A DNA stretch of 53,157 nucleotides from Caryophanales bacterium UBA2253 (GCA_002347755.1 DDXT01000036.1:1-53157); one strand, 5' to 3'. Positions 32,022 through 40,665 are shown, counted from the stretch's first letter. Numbers and translations are program-made. Notes: a model not told the origin generated them from the letters alone.

Positions 32022-32188
32022 CAGACTGATGACAAACCCCATTTCCAAAGATGGGGTTCGTTTATTTTTCCACAACTATCTTGAAATAACAAAAAAACAC
32101 TTTTTTAGACAAGAAAAAGATATCTTTTTGGTGCCTTTGTCCCATTTTATTACAAGAAAAAATGAGCGTTGACTTTGTCAACGCTCTG
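32022..32188 (-). mobile_element. Small repeated element, copy B (167 bp), between duplicated terminator hairpins
   Basis: It is about 93% identical to 9632-9799, has the same ends (CAGACTGATGACAAACC and GTCAACGCTCTG) and the same orientation relative to its upstream gene. Internal hairpins are at 32164-32186 (GAGCGTTGAC stem with a T-run on the minus strand) and near 32036-32059 (AACCCCAT with ATGGGGTT). The flanking palindromes differ completely from those of copy A but are identical to each other. There is no ORF. Confidence 0.75.
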
Positions 32189-32215
32189 AAGAGATGAAAA
32201 TCAATTTCATCTCTT
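32189..32215 (-). repeat. Proximal hairpin duplicate beside folC stop
   Basis: This is an exact 27-bp direct repeat of 31995-32021 (stem AAGAGATGAAA, loop ATCAA). It lies three bases after the folC stop codon and has no T-run of its own on the minus strand. Confidence 0.9.
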
Positions 32216-32218
32216 GTT

Positions 32219-33487
32219 TTATTTAAATTTCGATAATAGCTCGCTGACGAAATACAGGCTGCCGCAGAATACCGTGATTTGATCCTTTTTGGCTTTGACT
32301 TCCGCGAGGATTTTGTCCACATCTTTTTCCATTCGTTTGTTAGGATGTTTGGACAACTCAAAAATCGTTTCCGGAATGTCGCTGCGTTTGTAATTGTAAC
32401 GCGTAAAAATGATCTCGTCGGCGACGGTGTCAAGCATGGGGATCATTTTATCTTTGGCTTTATCCGCCGATACTGCAAACACGATGCACAGGCGTTTTTG
32501 ACCTTTGATGACTCGCAAAAATTCCGTCAACCGCGTAACGGCATCAATGTTGTGAGCACCGTCGATGATGATGAGCGGATCCCGGGAAACAATTTGCAAG
32601 CGACCCGGCCAATAAGTCTCCCAAATTCCCTGATGAATCAATTTGTTGGAAAGCGGTAACCCATATCGTTCGCGAAGGACTTTGGCTACGACCGCCGCCA
32701 AACTGGCGTTTTCGGTCTGAACAATTCCCAGGAGTTTGGTGCGAAGACCCTTAAATTCCATATAATCGAAAGCCGTATCGTCCAGATTTACATCAATGTT
32801 TTTAATGTCCTTTTTGTCAACCAGAATCAATTCGCTCCCATGGGCTTGGCAGCTTTCCTTAAATTGCTTCAAAAGCTGATCATTTTTGATGGTTACTAGC
32901 GGAATGCCGTCTTTGACGATTCCCAGTTTATTAAAGGCGATCTCCTCCAAGGTATCACCCAACACATTCATATGGTCAAAAGTGACATTGGTGATGACGG
33001 AAACCAGCGGGGTAACAATGTTGGTGGCATCAAGCCGCCCTCCCAAACCGACTTCCAAAGTCACAAAATCCAGTTCTTTGATCCGGGAAAAAAACACGTA
33101 GGCAATCAAAGTCACGAACTCGAAGAAAGTGGGGAGTTCGATTCCCTGAGCTTCGATCTCCGGATATTTTGATAGCAGATAATTTCCTATTTCCAATAGG
33201 TCGTCATCCGAAATGAATTGGTCATTATAAGAAATTCTTTCGTTGAAACTGACCACAAACGGCGAAATGTATGATCCGACGTTATAACCGGCTTTTCGCA
33301 GAATGCTCTTCACAAACGAAACCACGGATCCTTTTCCGTTGGTCCCGCCAACATGAATGTACTTAATGCCCTCGTGCGGATTCCCGTAAACGGCGCTAAG
33401 TTTTCGCATTTTTTCCATCGATACTTTGGGTGAGTGGCGCTTTTGGCTCTCGATCCAAGCAATCAATTCTGGTGCATTGGTAAACAT
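32219..33487 (-). CDS. folC: Folylpolyglutamate synthase / dihydrofolate synthase
   Basis: FolC (422 residues) adds glutamate to folates and, in bifunctional forms, to dihydropteroate. The ATP-binding P-loop is GTNGKGSVVSF near 47-57; the central ligase motifs are TLEVGLGGRLDATN near 143 and NVTFDHMNVLGDTLEEIA near 165, and DGAHN is near 305. AAAGGACGG precedes ATG at a moderately long distance. It follows valS by 44 bases, the usual Bacillus valS-folC order, and so should share T-box control. Confidence 0.94.
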   Translation of the reverse strand: MFTNAPELIAWIESQKRHSPKVSMEKMRKLSAVYGNPHEGIKYIHVGGTNGKGSVVSFVKSILRKAGYNVGSYISPFVVSFNERISYNDQFISDDDLLEIGNYLLSKYPEIEAQGIELPTFFEFVTLIAYVFFSRIKELDFVTLEVGLGGRLDATNIVTPLVSVITNVTFDHMNVLGDTLEEIAFNKLGIVKDGIPLVTIKNDQLLKQFKESCQAHGSELILVDKKDIKNIDVNLDDTAFDYMEFKGLRTKLLGIVQTENASLAAVVAKVLRERYGLPLSNKLIHQGIWETYWPGRLQIVSRDPLIIIDGAHNIDAVTRLTEFLRVIKGQKRLCIVFAVSADKAKDKMIPMLDTVADEIIFTRYNYKRSDIPETIFELSKHPNKRMEKDVDKILAEVKAKKDQITVFCGSLYFVSELLSKFK

Positions 33488-33531
33488 TATTTAACCCGTC
33501 CTTTGATGCAGCGCATCCTTTGTTCAATTGA

Positions 33532-36153
33532 TCAATTATTGGTTTGGTATTCGCCAAGCAGTTTTTTTACTTCTGATAATTGGCTTTGATAATCGGCCCG
33601 TTTGGCTTTTTCCCTTAGGATCTTTTCGGCCGGAGCTTTACTCACAAAATTAGGGTTATTAAGCATACCTGAGCAACGGGAAATTTCGCCTTCCAAGTGG
33701 ATTTGGGATTGTTTAAGCTTTTCGATTTCCTCTTGCAAATCAACCAATTGCTTCAGCGGAATGGCCAGAACGATGTCGCTCATGACCTTGACGATCTTCT
33801 TTGAAGTCTCAATCGCGGATTCGGTGATGCTAAGCTTTTGATAATTGGCGAACCGCTTCAAATAATGAGCGTTTCTATTCAGAAATGCCCCGGTCTCCGA
33901 CTCCCGGACCTGGATCTCCAAATCAATTGGTTTGGAATTAGGAACATTTTTTTCGACCCGAACGTTCCGGACCGCCGTGATCAGATCGAATAAGGTCGAA
34001 ACCCGGTTCATCCCTGAAAAAGCAAATTCTTCCGAAACCATCGGCCAAGAGCTGACCATGATGCTTCCTTCGTTGAAGGATTGAAAAATTTCTTCGGTTA
34101 CAAACGGCATGAACGGATGAAGCAGTTTCAAAATGGCCGTCAGAACATGGCTAAGAATCGCGCAGGCATTAATCTTTTCGGCCTGATTGTTTCCATTAAT
34201 GACCACTTTGGCCATTTCCACGTACCATGAAGCGAAATCATTCCAACTGAATTTATAGATGAGGTGAGCGGCTTCCCCGAATTCATATTTTTCGAAACTG
34301 GCGTCGGCGGCTAAAATGACTTCATTTAGGGAAGCTAGGATCCAACGATCAATGTCGTTAAGAAGTTTTTGGTCGATTTTTTCTTTTTCATAACCGCAAT
34401 TTTCAAAACTCAAACCAACGAAACGGGAAATGTTCCAAATCTTGTTGATGAAGTTCCAGGAAGCTTCGATTTTTTCTTCGGAATAGCGGATATCTTGTCC
34501 TGGAGAAGAAACGGTGGTCAGAAAATAACGAAGACTGTCCATTCCGTATTTGTCCCGAACATCCATCATTTCCGCGCCGTTACCAAGTGATTTGCTGACC
34601 TTTCGGCCCAGTTCGTCGCGGATCAGGCCATGGATCAGAACATCTTTGAACGGTCGCCTTCCCATCAGATATTTCGATTGGAAAGCCATTCGGGAAACCC
34701 AGAAAAAGATGATGTCATAAGCCGTGACCAAGACGTCGGTCGGGAAGAATCTTTCCAAATCCGGAGTTTGATCCGGCCATCCCAAAGTTGAGAACGGCCA
34801 CAAAGCGCTGGAAAACCAAGTGTCCAAAGCATCTTCATCCCGGACCCAGCCTTCTTCATCGGGAGCGCTCATGCCAACAAAAACCTGATCGTTCTTATAC
34901 CAAGCCGGTATTTGATGTCCCCACCATAATTGTCGGGAAATGCACCAGTCCTGCAAATTGTTCAGCCAGTTGGCAAATATTTTTTCGAACCGGGCCGGGT
35001 AAAAGTCGATTCGGTCTTCAGTTTCTTGCATCGCCAACAAATCTTTGGCAAGTTTATCCATGGCCACAAACCATTGTTTTGAAAGACGCGGTTCAACGAT
35101 GACGCCGGTTCGTTCGCTATGCCCCAGCGGAATGATTTTCTTTTCAATTTTGACGCAAAGGCCAAGCTTTTTTAAATCTTCAACCAGAGCCTCGCGGCAG
35201 GCAAAACGATCCAGGCCTTGATATTTCTCGGCGAGTTCATTCATGGTTCCGTCTTCGTTCATGCACAGCGGATGACCAAGATGGTGGCGCAGGCCAACTT
35301 CATAATCATTCGGATCATGAGCCGGAGTGACTTTCACAACTCCGGTTCCAAACTGGAGATCGACGTATTCATCGGTGATGATCGGAATCTGGCGTTTGGT
35401 TCCGGGAATGAAAACCTTCTTGCCCACGAACTTCGAGTAACGTTCGTCATCCGGATGAACCATCAGCGCCGTATCTCCGAACATGGTTTCCGGACGGGTG
35501 GTGGCAATGGTCATCCCGTCTTTGCCATCAACGAACGGATAAACAAAATAATAAAACGCTCCTTCGGTGTCTTGATATTCGACTTCGATGTTCGACAAAG
35601 CGGTTTTGCTCTGAACATCCCAGTTGATGATTTTCTCGCCCCGGTAAATCAGGCCCTCATTATACATTTTTACAAAAACGGTATTGACGGCGCGGTTTAA
35701 TCCGTCATCCAAAGTAAAACGTTCCCGGGAAAAGTCCAGACTTAAACCGATGGTCTCCCATTGGTTTCGGATCAGCTTGGCATACTCTTCTTTCCATTCC
35801 CAGGCGACTTTCAAAAACCCCTCCCGGCCCAGGTCATAACGGGAAATTCCTTGAGCCCGAAGTTTGGCTTCAATCTTCGCTTGGGTGGCGATGCTGGCAT
35901 GATCCATTCCCGGTAGGAACAGGGCATCATAACCCTGCATCCGTTTTCGCCGGATGATGATGTCTTGCATGGTCGTATCCCATACATGCCCCAAATGCAA
36001 TTTTCCGGTAATGTTTGGGGGAGGAATGACGATGCAATACGGTTTTTTGCTCAGATCGCCGGCCGTGAAATAACCTTTTTCCAGCCAATCCTGATACTTG
36101 TCTTTTTCGACGCTGTTAAAGTCGTATTTGCTTGGTAAGTCTTTTAATTTCAT
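33532..36153 (-). CDS. valS: Valyl-tRNA synthetase
   Basis: ValRS (873 residues) is a class I synthetase that loads valine. HLGH of the HIGH motif is in PNITGKLHLGHVWD near 46-59; the KMSKS motif is KVSKS near 520; the CP1 editing domain has TTRPETMFGDTA near 215; and a C-terminal coiled coil (about 810-870) is the tRNA-binding arm. ATG at 36153 has GGAGTGG before it. A GTG codon nine bases upstream is in frame but falls inside the ribosome binding region. A T-box leader precedes it. Confidence 0.97.
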   Translation of the reverse strand: MKLKDLPSKYDFNSVEKDKYQDWLEKGYFTAGDLSKKPYCIVIPPPNITGKLHLGHVWDTTMQDIIIRRKRMQGYDALFLPGMDHASIATQAKIEAKLRAQGISRYDLGREGFLKVAWEWKEEYAKLIRNQWETIGLSLDFSRERFTLDDGLNRAVNTVFVKMYNEGLIYRGEKIINWDVQSKTALSNIEVEYQDTEGAFYYFVYPFVDGKDGMTIATTRPETMFGDTALMVHPDDERYSKFVGKKVFIPGTKRQIPIITDEYVDLQFGTGVVKVTPAHDPNDYEVGLRHHLGHPLCMNEDGTMNELAEKYQGLDRFACREALVEDLKKLGLCVKIEKKIIPLGHSERTGVIVEPRLSKQWFVAMDKLAKDLLAMQETEDRIDFYPARFEKIFANWLNNLQDWCISRQLWWGHQIPAWYKNDQVFVGMSAPDEEGWVRDEDALDTWFSSALWPFSTLGWPDQTPDLERFFPTDVLVTAYDIIFFWVSRMAFQSKYLMGRRPFKDVLIHGLIRDELGRKVSKSLGNGAEMMDVRDKYGMDSLRYFLTTVSSPGQDIRYSEEKIEASWNFINKIWNISRFVGLSFENCGYEKEKIDQKLLNDIDRWILASLNEVILAADASFEKYEFGEAAHLIYKFSWNDFASWYVEMAKVVINGNNQAEKINACAILSHVLTAILKLLHPFMPFVTEEIFQSFNEGSIMVSSWPMVSEEFAFSGMNRVSTLFDLITAVRNVRVEKNVPNSKPIDLEIQVRESETGAFLNRNAHYLKRFANYQKLSITESAIETSKKIVKVMSDIVLAIPLKQLVDLQEEIEKLKQSQIHLEGEISRCSGMLNNPNFVSKAPAEKILREKAKRADYQSQLSEVKKLLGEYQTNN

Positions 36154-36181
36154 GATTTCCACTCCGTTTCAAATAAAAAGT

Positions 36182-36396
36182 CCTTAAGTTTTTGCTTAAG
36201 GACGATTGTGCGCCGTGGTACCACCTTATTTCAACATTGCTGTTGCGCTCATTTCCTTTAACGCAAATGCCACGGACGAAACTACTTGGTTCATTTCATC
36301 AACTCCAAGGCGACTTTCACAACTTCCCAATCGGACTTCACACCAACTGTCCTTCTCTGGTTTGGGGAGGGCTGCTACTCTTCCTCTTCATCGTTT
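36182..36396 (-). promoter_or_regulatory. T-box riboswitch leader of valS-folC
   Basis: The T-box sequence AGGTGGTACCACGG is on the minus strand at about 36213-36226. It is followed by a terminator: stem TCCTTAAG/CTTAAGGA around six bases (36181-36202), then CTTTTT. The 5' part has the usual purine-rich GATGAAGAGGAAGAGTAG start of stem I. Uncharged tRNA-Val should stabilise the antiterminator. A GTC at 36312-36314 in GAAAGTCGCC is a possible specifier; this is not settled by eye. Confidence 0.92.
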
Positions 36397-36402
36397 TTGT
36401 TA

Positions 36403-36431
36403 ATTATATAACCAAATGATTCAAATGTCAA
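36403..36431 (-). promoter_or_regulatory. Promoter of the valS T-box transcript
   Basis: Perfect TTGACA (36426-36431) and perfect TATAAT (36403-36408) on the minus strand, 17 bases apart, about 35 bases after the nadE stop. Confidence 0.88.
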
Positions 36432-36465
36432 TCCCATTGTGATCGTTATCCGAATTACAAATTTC

Positions 36466-38355
36466 TTATTTATTTTTGGATTCGGTATTGACCCGGTAAA
36501 TATCGCCGTTCAGCCGCAGTTCGGTTCGTGGCGAAAGCGAAATTCCCAGAATTTTGGCGCCCTCAGGCATGCTCAGCCGTTTGTATTGTTGCGAATAGAA
36601 ACGCTGGTTGAAATGATCAACCGCGGCTTTGGCCTTCAGCGGTTCCATTCCAAAAGCTTTGGTCATCAGATAAGCGATGCGGCCGCCGTCATCGCCATTG
36701 ACCAGAAAATGATAAAGAATAAAATCGTTGATCTCATATTTTCCGATGATGTCTTCGGTTTTTTGTTTGTTGTTGGACAATTCCGGAGAAATCGGGGTTT
36801 CCAGAACGGAGTCAATCACGGCCGCGACTTCCGGGTAGATGCCCTTGTAAAAACGAACGGTTTCTTTGACGGCCGTCTTGGTCAGCCCGGCGTTCAAACC
36901 ATACATGGCCATTTGGTCGCCGTTGAAAGTCGACCAGCCCAAAGCCACTTCGCTCATGTCGGAAGTGCCGATGACAATTCCTTTTTCCAGATTGGCCAGA
37001 TTCATCAGCGTATAGGTGCGGAACCGGGCTTGGATGTTCTCGTAAGTGACATCCTTCGGCTCTTTCTTGTGGCCGATGAGGTTCATCTGCCGATTGACGT
37101 CTTCCTGAATGGGAATTTCTTTATAAGTTACTTTGAGTTTGGAGATGAGTTCTTTGGCGTTTTTGAAGGTGATCTCGCTGTTTTCCTGCGAAGGCAAGGT
37201 AACGGCAATGATGTCTTTGCGATTCAGATGGTATCGGTCATAAGCATAGCAAAGCGAAAGCAAAGCCAAAGTCGAATCAAGTCCGCCGCTGACGCCCAGA
37301 ACGGTCTTGGTGATCCCGATATAATCGAGCCGTTTGATGACGCTGGCCGCTTGAATGTTTATGACGTCAACGTAGTCATCCCGGTGTTTCGGAACAAAAG
37401 GCAGTTTTTCGATTTCGTGTTCGAATACATAATCTTCATCATTATCCAGATCGAATTGGACGATGTTGATCGATTCATCGCGGATCGAATCCTGAATGCT
37501 CTTGTAATAACAATTGTTGCGGCGAAGGTAATGAAGTTTGAGAATGTCGATGTCGCCGTAAATGATGCTGCTTTTCAAAGAAATATCATCATCTTCGGCG
37601 ATGATGTTCCCGTTTTCGGAAATCAGTTTATGGCTGCTGAAAACAGCTTCGCTGCTTGATTCGCTGGCATTGTTGGAAACATAAACATAGGCGCCGTTGA
37701 ACTTCAAACTGATGCTTTCGGTCAGGATCTGCCGTTTAAAACGTTTCCCAACATGCGCCGGCGAAGCGCTGGCGTTAAAAACAATCAACGCACCGTTGCC
37801 ATATAATCTTTCATTCGGGGAGATCGGCGCCCACATGTCCGCGCAAACTTCGGCTCCGAATTTGACTTCCTGGGTGGAATTTTGGAAGATGATCTTTCCA
37901 AACGGGATGTCTTGGTCAAAAAGGTGAACGCTGCGCAAATCTTTGCTGACATTGGTGCCCGCCGCAAACCACCTGGCCTCGTAGAACTCGTTGGTATGAG
38001 GAAGAAAATTTTTGGGAACGATTCCCAGGATCCGGTCTTTTTGCGCAATGAAGCCGCAATTATAGATGGTATCATTAATGACTACGAAAGATCCGAAAAT
38101 TATGATGCCTTTGAAAGGATTGTGAGCCAGCAGATATTTGATTCCCGCCAATGAATCGTCGTAAAGATACTTTTGGAAAACCAGATCACCCACCGAATAG
38201 CCGGAAATGCATAGTTCCGGAAAGCATATGATGGCGGGATCTTTCTTGGTGGCATTCTCCAACATTCGAAGCATTTCATTGACGTTAAACATTACATCGC
38301 CGACTCGGGCAGTCGGGCAAGCCGCAGCGACTTTTAAAAATCCATGTGAATACAT
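36466..38355 (-). CDS. nadE: Glutamine-dependent NAD+ synthetase
   Basis: This 629-residue two-domain enzyme amidates deamido-NAD with glutamine. The N-terminal nitrilase domain has its Glu in CFPELCISGYS near 45 and the nucleophile Cys in GAEVCADMWAP near 170; the C-terminal synthetase domain has the P-loop SGGLDSTLAL near 350 and GTSDMSEVALGW near 458. AAGGAG precedes ATG. It starts three bases after nadD, so the last two NAD-making steps are in one operon. Confidence 0.95.
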   Translation of the reverse strand: MYSHGFLKVAAACPTARVGDVMFNVNEMLRMLENATKKDPAIICFPELCISGYSVGDLVFQKYLYDDSLAGIKYLLAHNPFKGIIIFGSFVVINDTIYNCGFIAQKDRILGIVPKNFLPHTNEFYEARWFAAGTNVSKDLRSVHLFDQDIPFGKIIFQNSTQEVKFGAEVCADMWAPISPNERLYGNGALIVFNASASPAHVGKRFKRQILTESISLKFNGAYVYVSNNASESSSEAVFSSHKLISENGNIIAEDDDISLKSSIIYGDIDILKLHYLRRNNCYYKSIQDSIRDESINIVQFDLDNDEDYVFEHEIEKLPFVPKHRDDYVDVINIQAASVIKRLDYIGITKTVLGVSGGLDSTLALLSLCYAYDRYHLNRKDIIAVTLPSQENSEITFKNAKELISKLKVTYKEIPIQEDVNRQMNLIGHKKEPKDVTYENIQARFRTYTLMNLANLEKGIVIGTSDMSEVALGWSTFNGDQMAMYGLNAGLTKTAVKETVRFYKGIYPEVAAVIDSVLETPISPELSNNKQKTEDIIGKYEINDFILYHFLVNGDDGGRIAYLMTKAFGMEPLKAKAAVDHFNQRFYSQQYKRLSMPEGAKILGISLSPRTELRLNGDIYRVNTESKNK

Positions 38356-38358
38356 CTT

Positions 38359-38922
38359 TTACTCCTTATACAATTGGTTTTTCGCAATATATTCTGCTAC
38401 TTCCGGAAGCAAGTATTGGGGATCTTGAGTTTTCCGGTATTCGCTTGAAGAAATGTATACTTCCTTGAAATCAAAAAGAATGGTGAATTGGGTTCGGTTT
38501 TCCGCTAGTACGGGGTTACTTTGGAAAATGGCCTCAATGTCGATTCCGTTTCGGGGGACAACCAGAAAATGGTTGTTTTTGACCACATTCGGATAATTAA
38601 TCCAAGTATGAATGGTTTGAAGATTGTCCGCGCCAAGGACGAACCAGGAATCCGGAAAATGGCCAAGAGTATAAGCGGTTCCATAATAATGGTCAAGTTT
38701 CAATTCAAAATCGCTGATTTTGGCTCTTCTTCCCAGTTTCTTGCCCATGATCCGAAGCAGTTTCAGCCGAATTCGGAAATCTTTCAAGTTATCTTTTTCA
38801 TAAAAGTTGTTTGTTGGCAAAAATATGAAATCGTCCTTAGGAAATTTTTCCATGATGAACCGGGCAATCAAAAAGTGTGCCAAAGTCGGGGGATTAAAGG
38901 ATCCTCCGTAAATTATTTGCAT
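38359..38922 (-). CDS. nadD: Nicotinate-nucleotide adenylyltransferase
   Basis: NadD (187 residues) joins nicotinate mononucleotide and ATP to deamido-NAD. The nucleotidyltransferase motif GGSFNPPTLAH is at residues 5-15, and the C-terminal SSSEYRK motif (usual ISSTxIR) is near 158. AGGTGAGG precedes ATG. It is paired with nadE here and not placed in the yqe cluster as in Bacillus. Confidence 0.94.
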   Translation of the reverse strand: MQIIYGGSFNPPTLAHFLIARFIMEKFPKDDFIFLPTNNFYEKDNLKDFRIRLKLLRIMGKKLGRRAKISDFELKLDHYYGTAYTLGHFPDSWFVLGADNLQTIHTWINYPNVVKNNHFLVVPRNGIDIEAIFQSNPVLAENRTQFTILFDFKEVYISSSEYRKTQDPQYLLPEVAEYIAKNQLYKE

Positions 38923-38986
38923 AACCTCACCTGTTAAACGAAAAATGGCTTAGCCTGAAAATCCGTTAAAATTCGTTTGCATTGTT

Positions 38987-39015
38987 ATTTTATCATAGTT
39001 ATTGCTTTTTGTTAA
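38987..39015 (-). promoter_or_regulatory. Promoter of nadD-nadE
   Basis: TTAACA (39010-39015) and TAAAAT (38987-38992) on the minus strand, 17 bases apart, just after a terminator. Confidence 0.65.
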
Positions 39016-39029
39016 GCGATTTCGTGCAA

Positions 39030-39086
39030 ACAAAAAACACACGGTTCCGAAAATGATGAAAAAAGTCATTTCCCAGAAATCGTGTG
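39030..39086 (-). terminator. Intrinsic terminator after the mraZ-rsmH-sORF operon
   Basis: CACACG pairs with CGTGTG at the base of a long hairpin with further internal pairing, followed by TTTTTTG on the minus strand. It lies 23 bases after the sORF stop. Confidence 0.75.
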
Positions 39087-39108
39087 CTCTGCGGATTGCT
39101 TGATAAAG

Positions 39109-39162
39109 TTATTTTGCCGGACGCGGGCAAATCGGCTTTGGTAATGGTCTGAAGTTGCTCAT
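39109..39162 (-). CDS. Possible 17-residue small protein after rsmH
   Basis: A perfect AGGAGG, six bases before an ATG, opens a frame that translates to MSNFRPLPKPICPRPAK and stops at TAA. It starts 10 bases after the rsmH stop and is followed by a terminator, so it would be the last cistron of mraZ-rsmH. It takes the place usually held by ftsL. The peptide is basic and proline-rich with a single Cys, and has no membrane segment, so it is not an FtsL. The strong ribosome binding site is the main evidence. A leader-like or chance ORF cannot be excluded. Confidence 0.5.
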   Translation of the reverse strand: MSNFRPLPKPICPRPAK

Positions 39163-39172
39163 AATGTACCTC

Positions 39173-40108
39173 CTAAATTTTTTCCAAAATTCTGAGCTTA
39201 GCGCTATGAGAGCGATGATTGTTTTGTAGTTCCTCTTCGGTTGGGGTGATCACTTTATTATTTACCAATCGGAAATAATGAGGGATGTCGCGATCCCGAA
39301 TCGGAAGCTTTGACGGCATTTGACTTTCGATTTGCTCTTTGAAAATATGCTTGCAAATCCGATCTTCCAAAGAATGGAAAGTAATAACCGCGATTCTTCC
39401 GCCGCTGCGAAGCAATGAGATGGCATCAGTAAGACTTTTTTCGAAGACATTGAGTTCATCGTTGACCGCGATGCGCAAAGCTTGGAAGACTTGTTTGGCC
39501 GGATGGCCGCCCGTTCGCCGTGCAAAAGCCGGAATGCCTTTTTTGATGATTTCCACCAACTCGAAAGTTGTTTCGATCGGTGAGTCCTCGCGGGCTTGAA
39601 TGATCTTTTTCGCGATGCCAGGGGCAAATCTTTCTTCCCCGTAATCATAGAAAATTTTCTTCAGTTCTTCGAAACTGTAATAATTCACGATGTCAAAAGC
39701 TGTTAATTCTTGGTTTTGATTCATCCTCATGTCGAGGCGCGAGTCAAAATTGTAACTGAACCCGCGTTCGCCGACGTCAAATTGAAAGGCGGATACTCCC
39801 AGATCATACAGAATACCGTCAACGGCTTCAACTTCGATGTTTTTTAAATCTTGTTTAATGTTGGCAAAGTTGTCCGGAATAACCGTAAAGTTATTGCCTA
39901 TCTCCAAAAGCCGAGCTGAGCCTCGATAAATAGCATGTTCATCTTGATCAAAGCAATAAAGATGCCCATTTTTTGATAGTCTCCTTAAAATTTCGGAAGA
40001 GTGGCCCGCCCCGCCCATGGTGCAGTCGACATAGATGCCGCTCTCCCTTATATTTAAACCTTCAATGGTTTCTCGCAACATAACTGGAATATGCTTCTGT
40101 ATTTCCAT
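39173..40108 (-). CDS. rsmH: 16S rRNA m4C1402 methyltransferase RsmH (MraW)
   Basis: RsmH (311 residues) methylates N4 of C1402 in 16S rRNA. SAM-binding motifs are HIPVMLRETIEGL at the N-terminus and DCTMGGAGHSSEIL near 29-42; GILYDLGVSAFQFD near 97, RRTGGHPAKQVFQALRI near 200 and ITFHSLEDR near 242 are family signatures. Its ATG overlaps the mraZ stop by one base (TAATG). No ftsL, pbp or mur gene follows. Confidence 0.97.
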   Translation of the reverse strand: MEIQKHIPVMLRETIEGLNIRESGIYVDCTMGGAGHSSEILRRLSKNGHLYCFDQDEHAIYRGSARLLEIGNNFTVIPDNFANIKQDLKNIEVEAVDGILYDLGVSAFQFDVGERGFSYNFDSRLDMRMNQNQELTAFDIVNYYSFEELKKIFYDYGEERFAPGIAKKIIQAREDSPIETTFELVEIIKKGIPAFARRTGGHPAKQVFQALRIAVNDELNVFEKSLTDAISLLRSGGRIAVITFHSLEDRICKHIFKEQIESQMPSKLPIRDRDIPHYFRLVNNKVITPTEEELQNNHRSHSAKLRILEKI

Positions 40109-40536
40109 TATACATCCAGCTCGATTTCTTCGCTGATTGAGTCAATTACTGACTGGCGATCCTGATAGTACTTGATCCACGCTTCTTTATCCCAAATTTC
40201 CAATCTTTGGCCAACGCCAAGAATTACGCAATCTTTCTTTAATCCCGAATATTCGATGAGGATTGAATCCAGATTGATTCGTCCTTTGGTATCAATTTCG
40301 CGTTGATAAGCGCCGGATAGGAACAAACGGCTGAATTCACGGTTGTTTTTCTTGGTAAACGAGAGGTTGGATATTTTATCCACCATGACTTTCCAAGCAT
40401 CGGTCGGATAGACGTAGAGACATTTTTCGATTCCGCGGGCGACTATCACTTCTTCCCCCAAACCTTTTCGGAGCTCGCTGGGAAGAAAAAGCCGGCCTTT
40501 TTCGTCGATGTTAAAATGAAATTCGCCTATAAACAT
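40108..40536 (-). CDS. mraZ: Transcriptional regulator MraZ
   Basis: MraZ (142 residues) is an AbrB-like ring-forming regulator of the division and wall cluster. It has the two repeats, with GRLFLPSELRKGL near 18-30 and the DTKGRINLDSIL copy near 87-98. ATG at 40536 has GTGGAGG in front. Three GTGG boxes at 10-bp spacing lie directly upstream, so it should regulate itself. Confidence 0.96.
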   Translation of the reverse strand: MFIGEFHFNIDEKGRLFLPSELRKGLGEEVIVARGIEKCLYVYPTDAWKVMVDKISNLSFTKKNNREFSRLFLSGAYQREIDTKGRINLDSILIEYSGLKKDCVILGVGQRLEIWDKEAWIKYYQDRQSVIDSISEEIELDV

Positions 40537-40544
40537 AGATTCCT

Positions 40545-40568
40545 CCACTTTTACCCACTTTGACCCAC
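40545..40568 (-). promoter_or_regulatory. MraZ operator: three GTGG boxes at 10-bp spacing
   Basis: On the minus strand GTGG occurs at 40565-40568, 40555-40558 and 40545-40548, in the pattern GTGGGTCAAA, GTGGGTAAAA, GTGGAGGAAT. The last box contains the mraZ Shine-Dalgarno. The array fits known MraZ-binding repeats. Confidence 0.8.
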
Positions 40569-40572
40569 ATTT

Positions 40573-40601
40573 ATGGTATCACGATACTTTTTTAAATGCA
40601 A
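40573..40601 (-). promoter_or_regulatory. Promoter of mraZ-rsmH
   Basis: TTGCAT (40596-40601) and TACCAT (40573-40578) on the minus strand, 17 bases apart. The operator follows the -10 box by four bases. Confidence 0.6.
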
Positions 40602-40636
40602 TAACTATTTTAAAATATTTTCCAAATATTTTACGA

Positions 40637-40656
40637 TTTTTGGCTATTTTTGCCAA
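40637..40656. other. Small AT-rich hairpin upstream of mraZ promoter
   Basis: TTTTTGGC pairs with GCCAAA around TATTTTT. It may be a second terminator for rpmF transcripts. Nothing else is visible between here and the rpmF terminator. Confidence 0.4.
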
Positions 40657-40665
40657 ATAAAATTA

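Noticed and set aside
32062..32433. A minus-strand frame spanning the end of folC and repeat copy B
   Set aside because: It is an alternative frame of folC running on into the element; it would mean the element encodes a peptide, but copy A has an indel that breaks the equivalent frame.
36439..37659. A 406-codon open frame on the plus strand
   Set aside because: It lies wholly antisense to nadE, which has full-length family motifs; the translation is rich in Phe, Asp and Val and has no recognisable domain or ribosome binding site.
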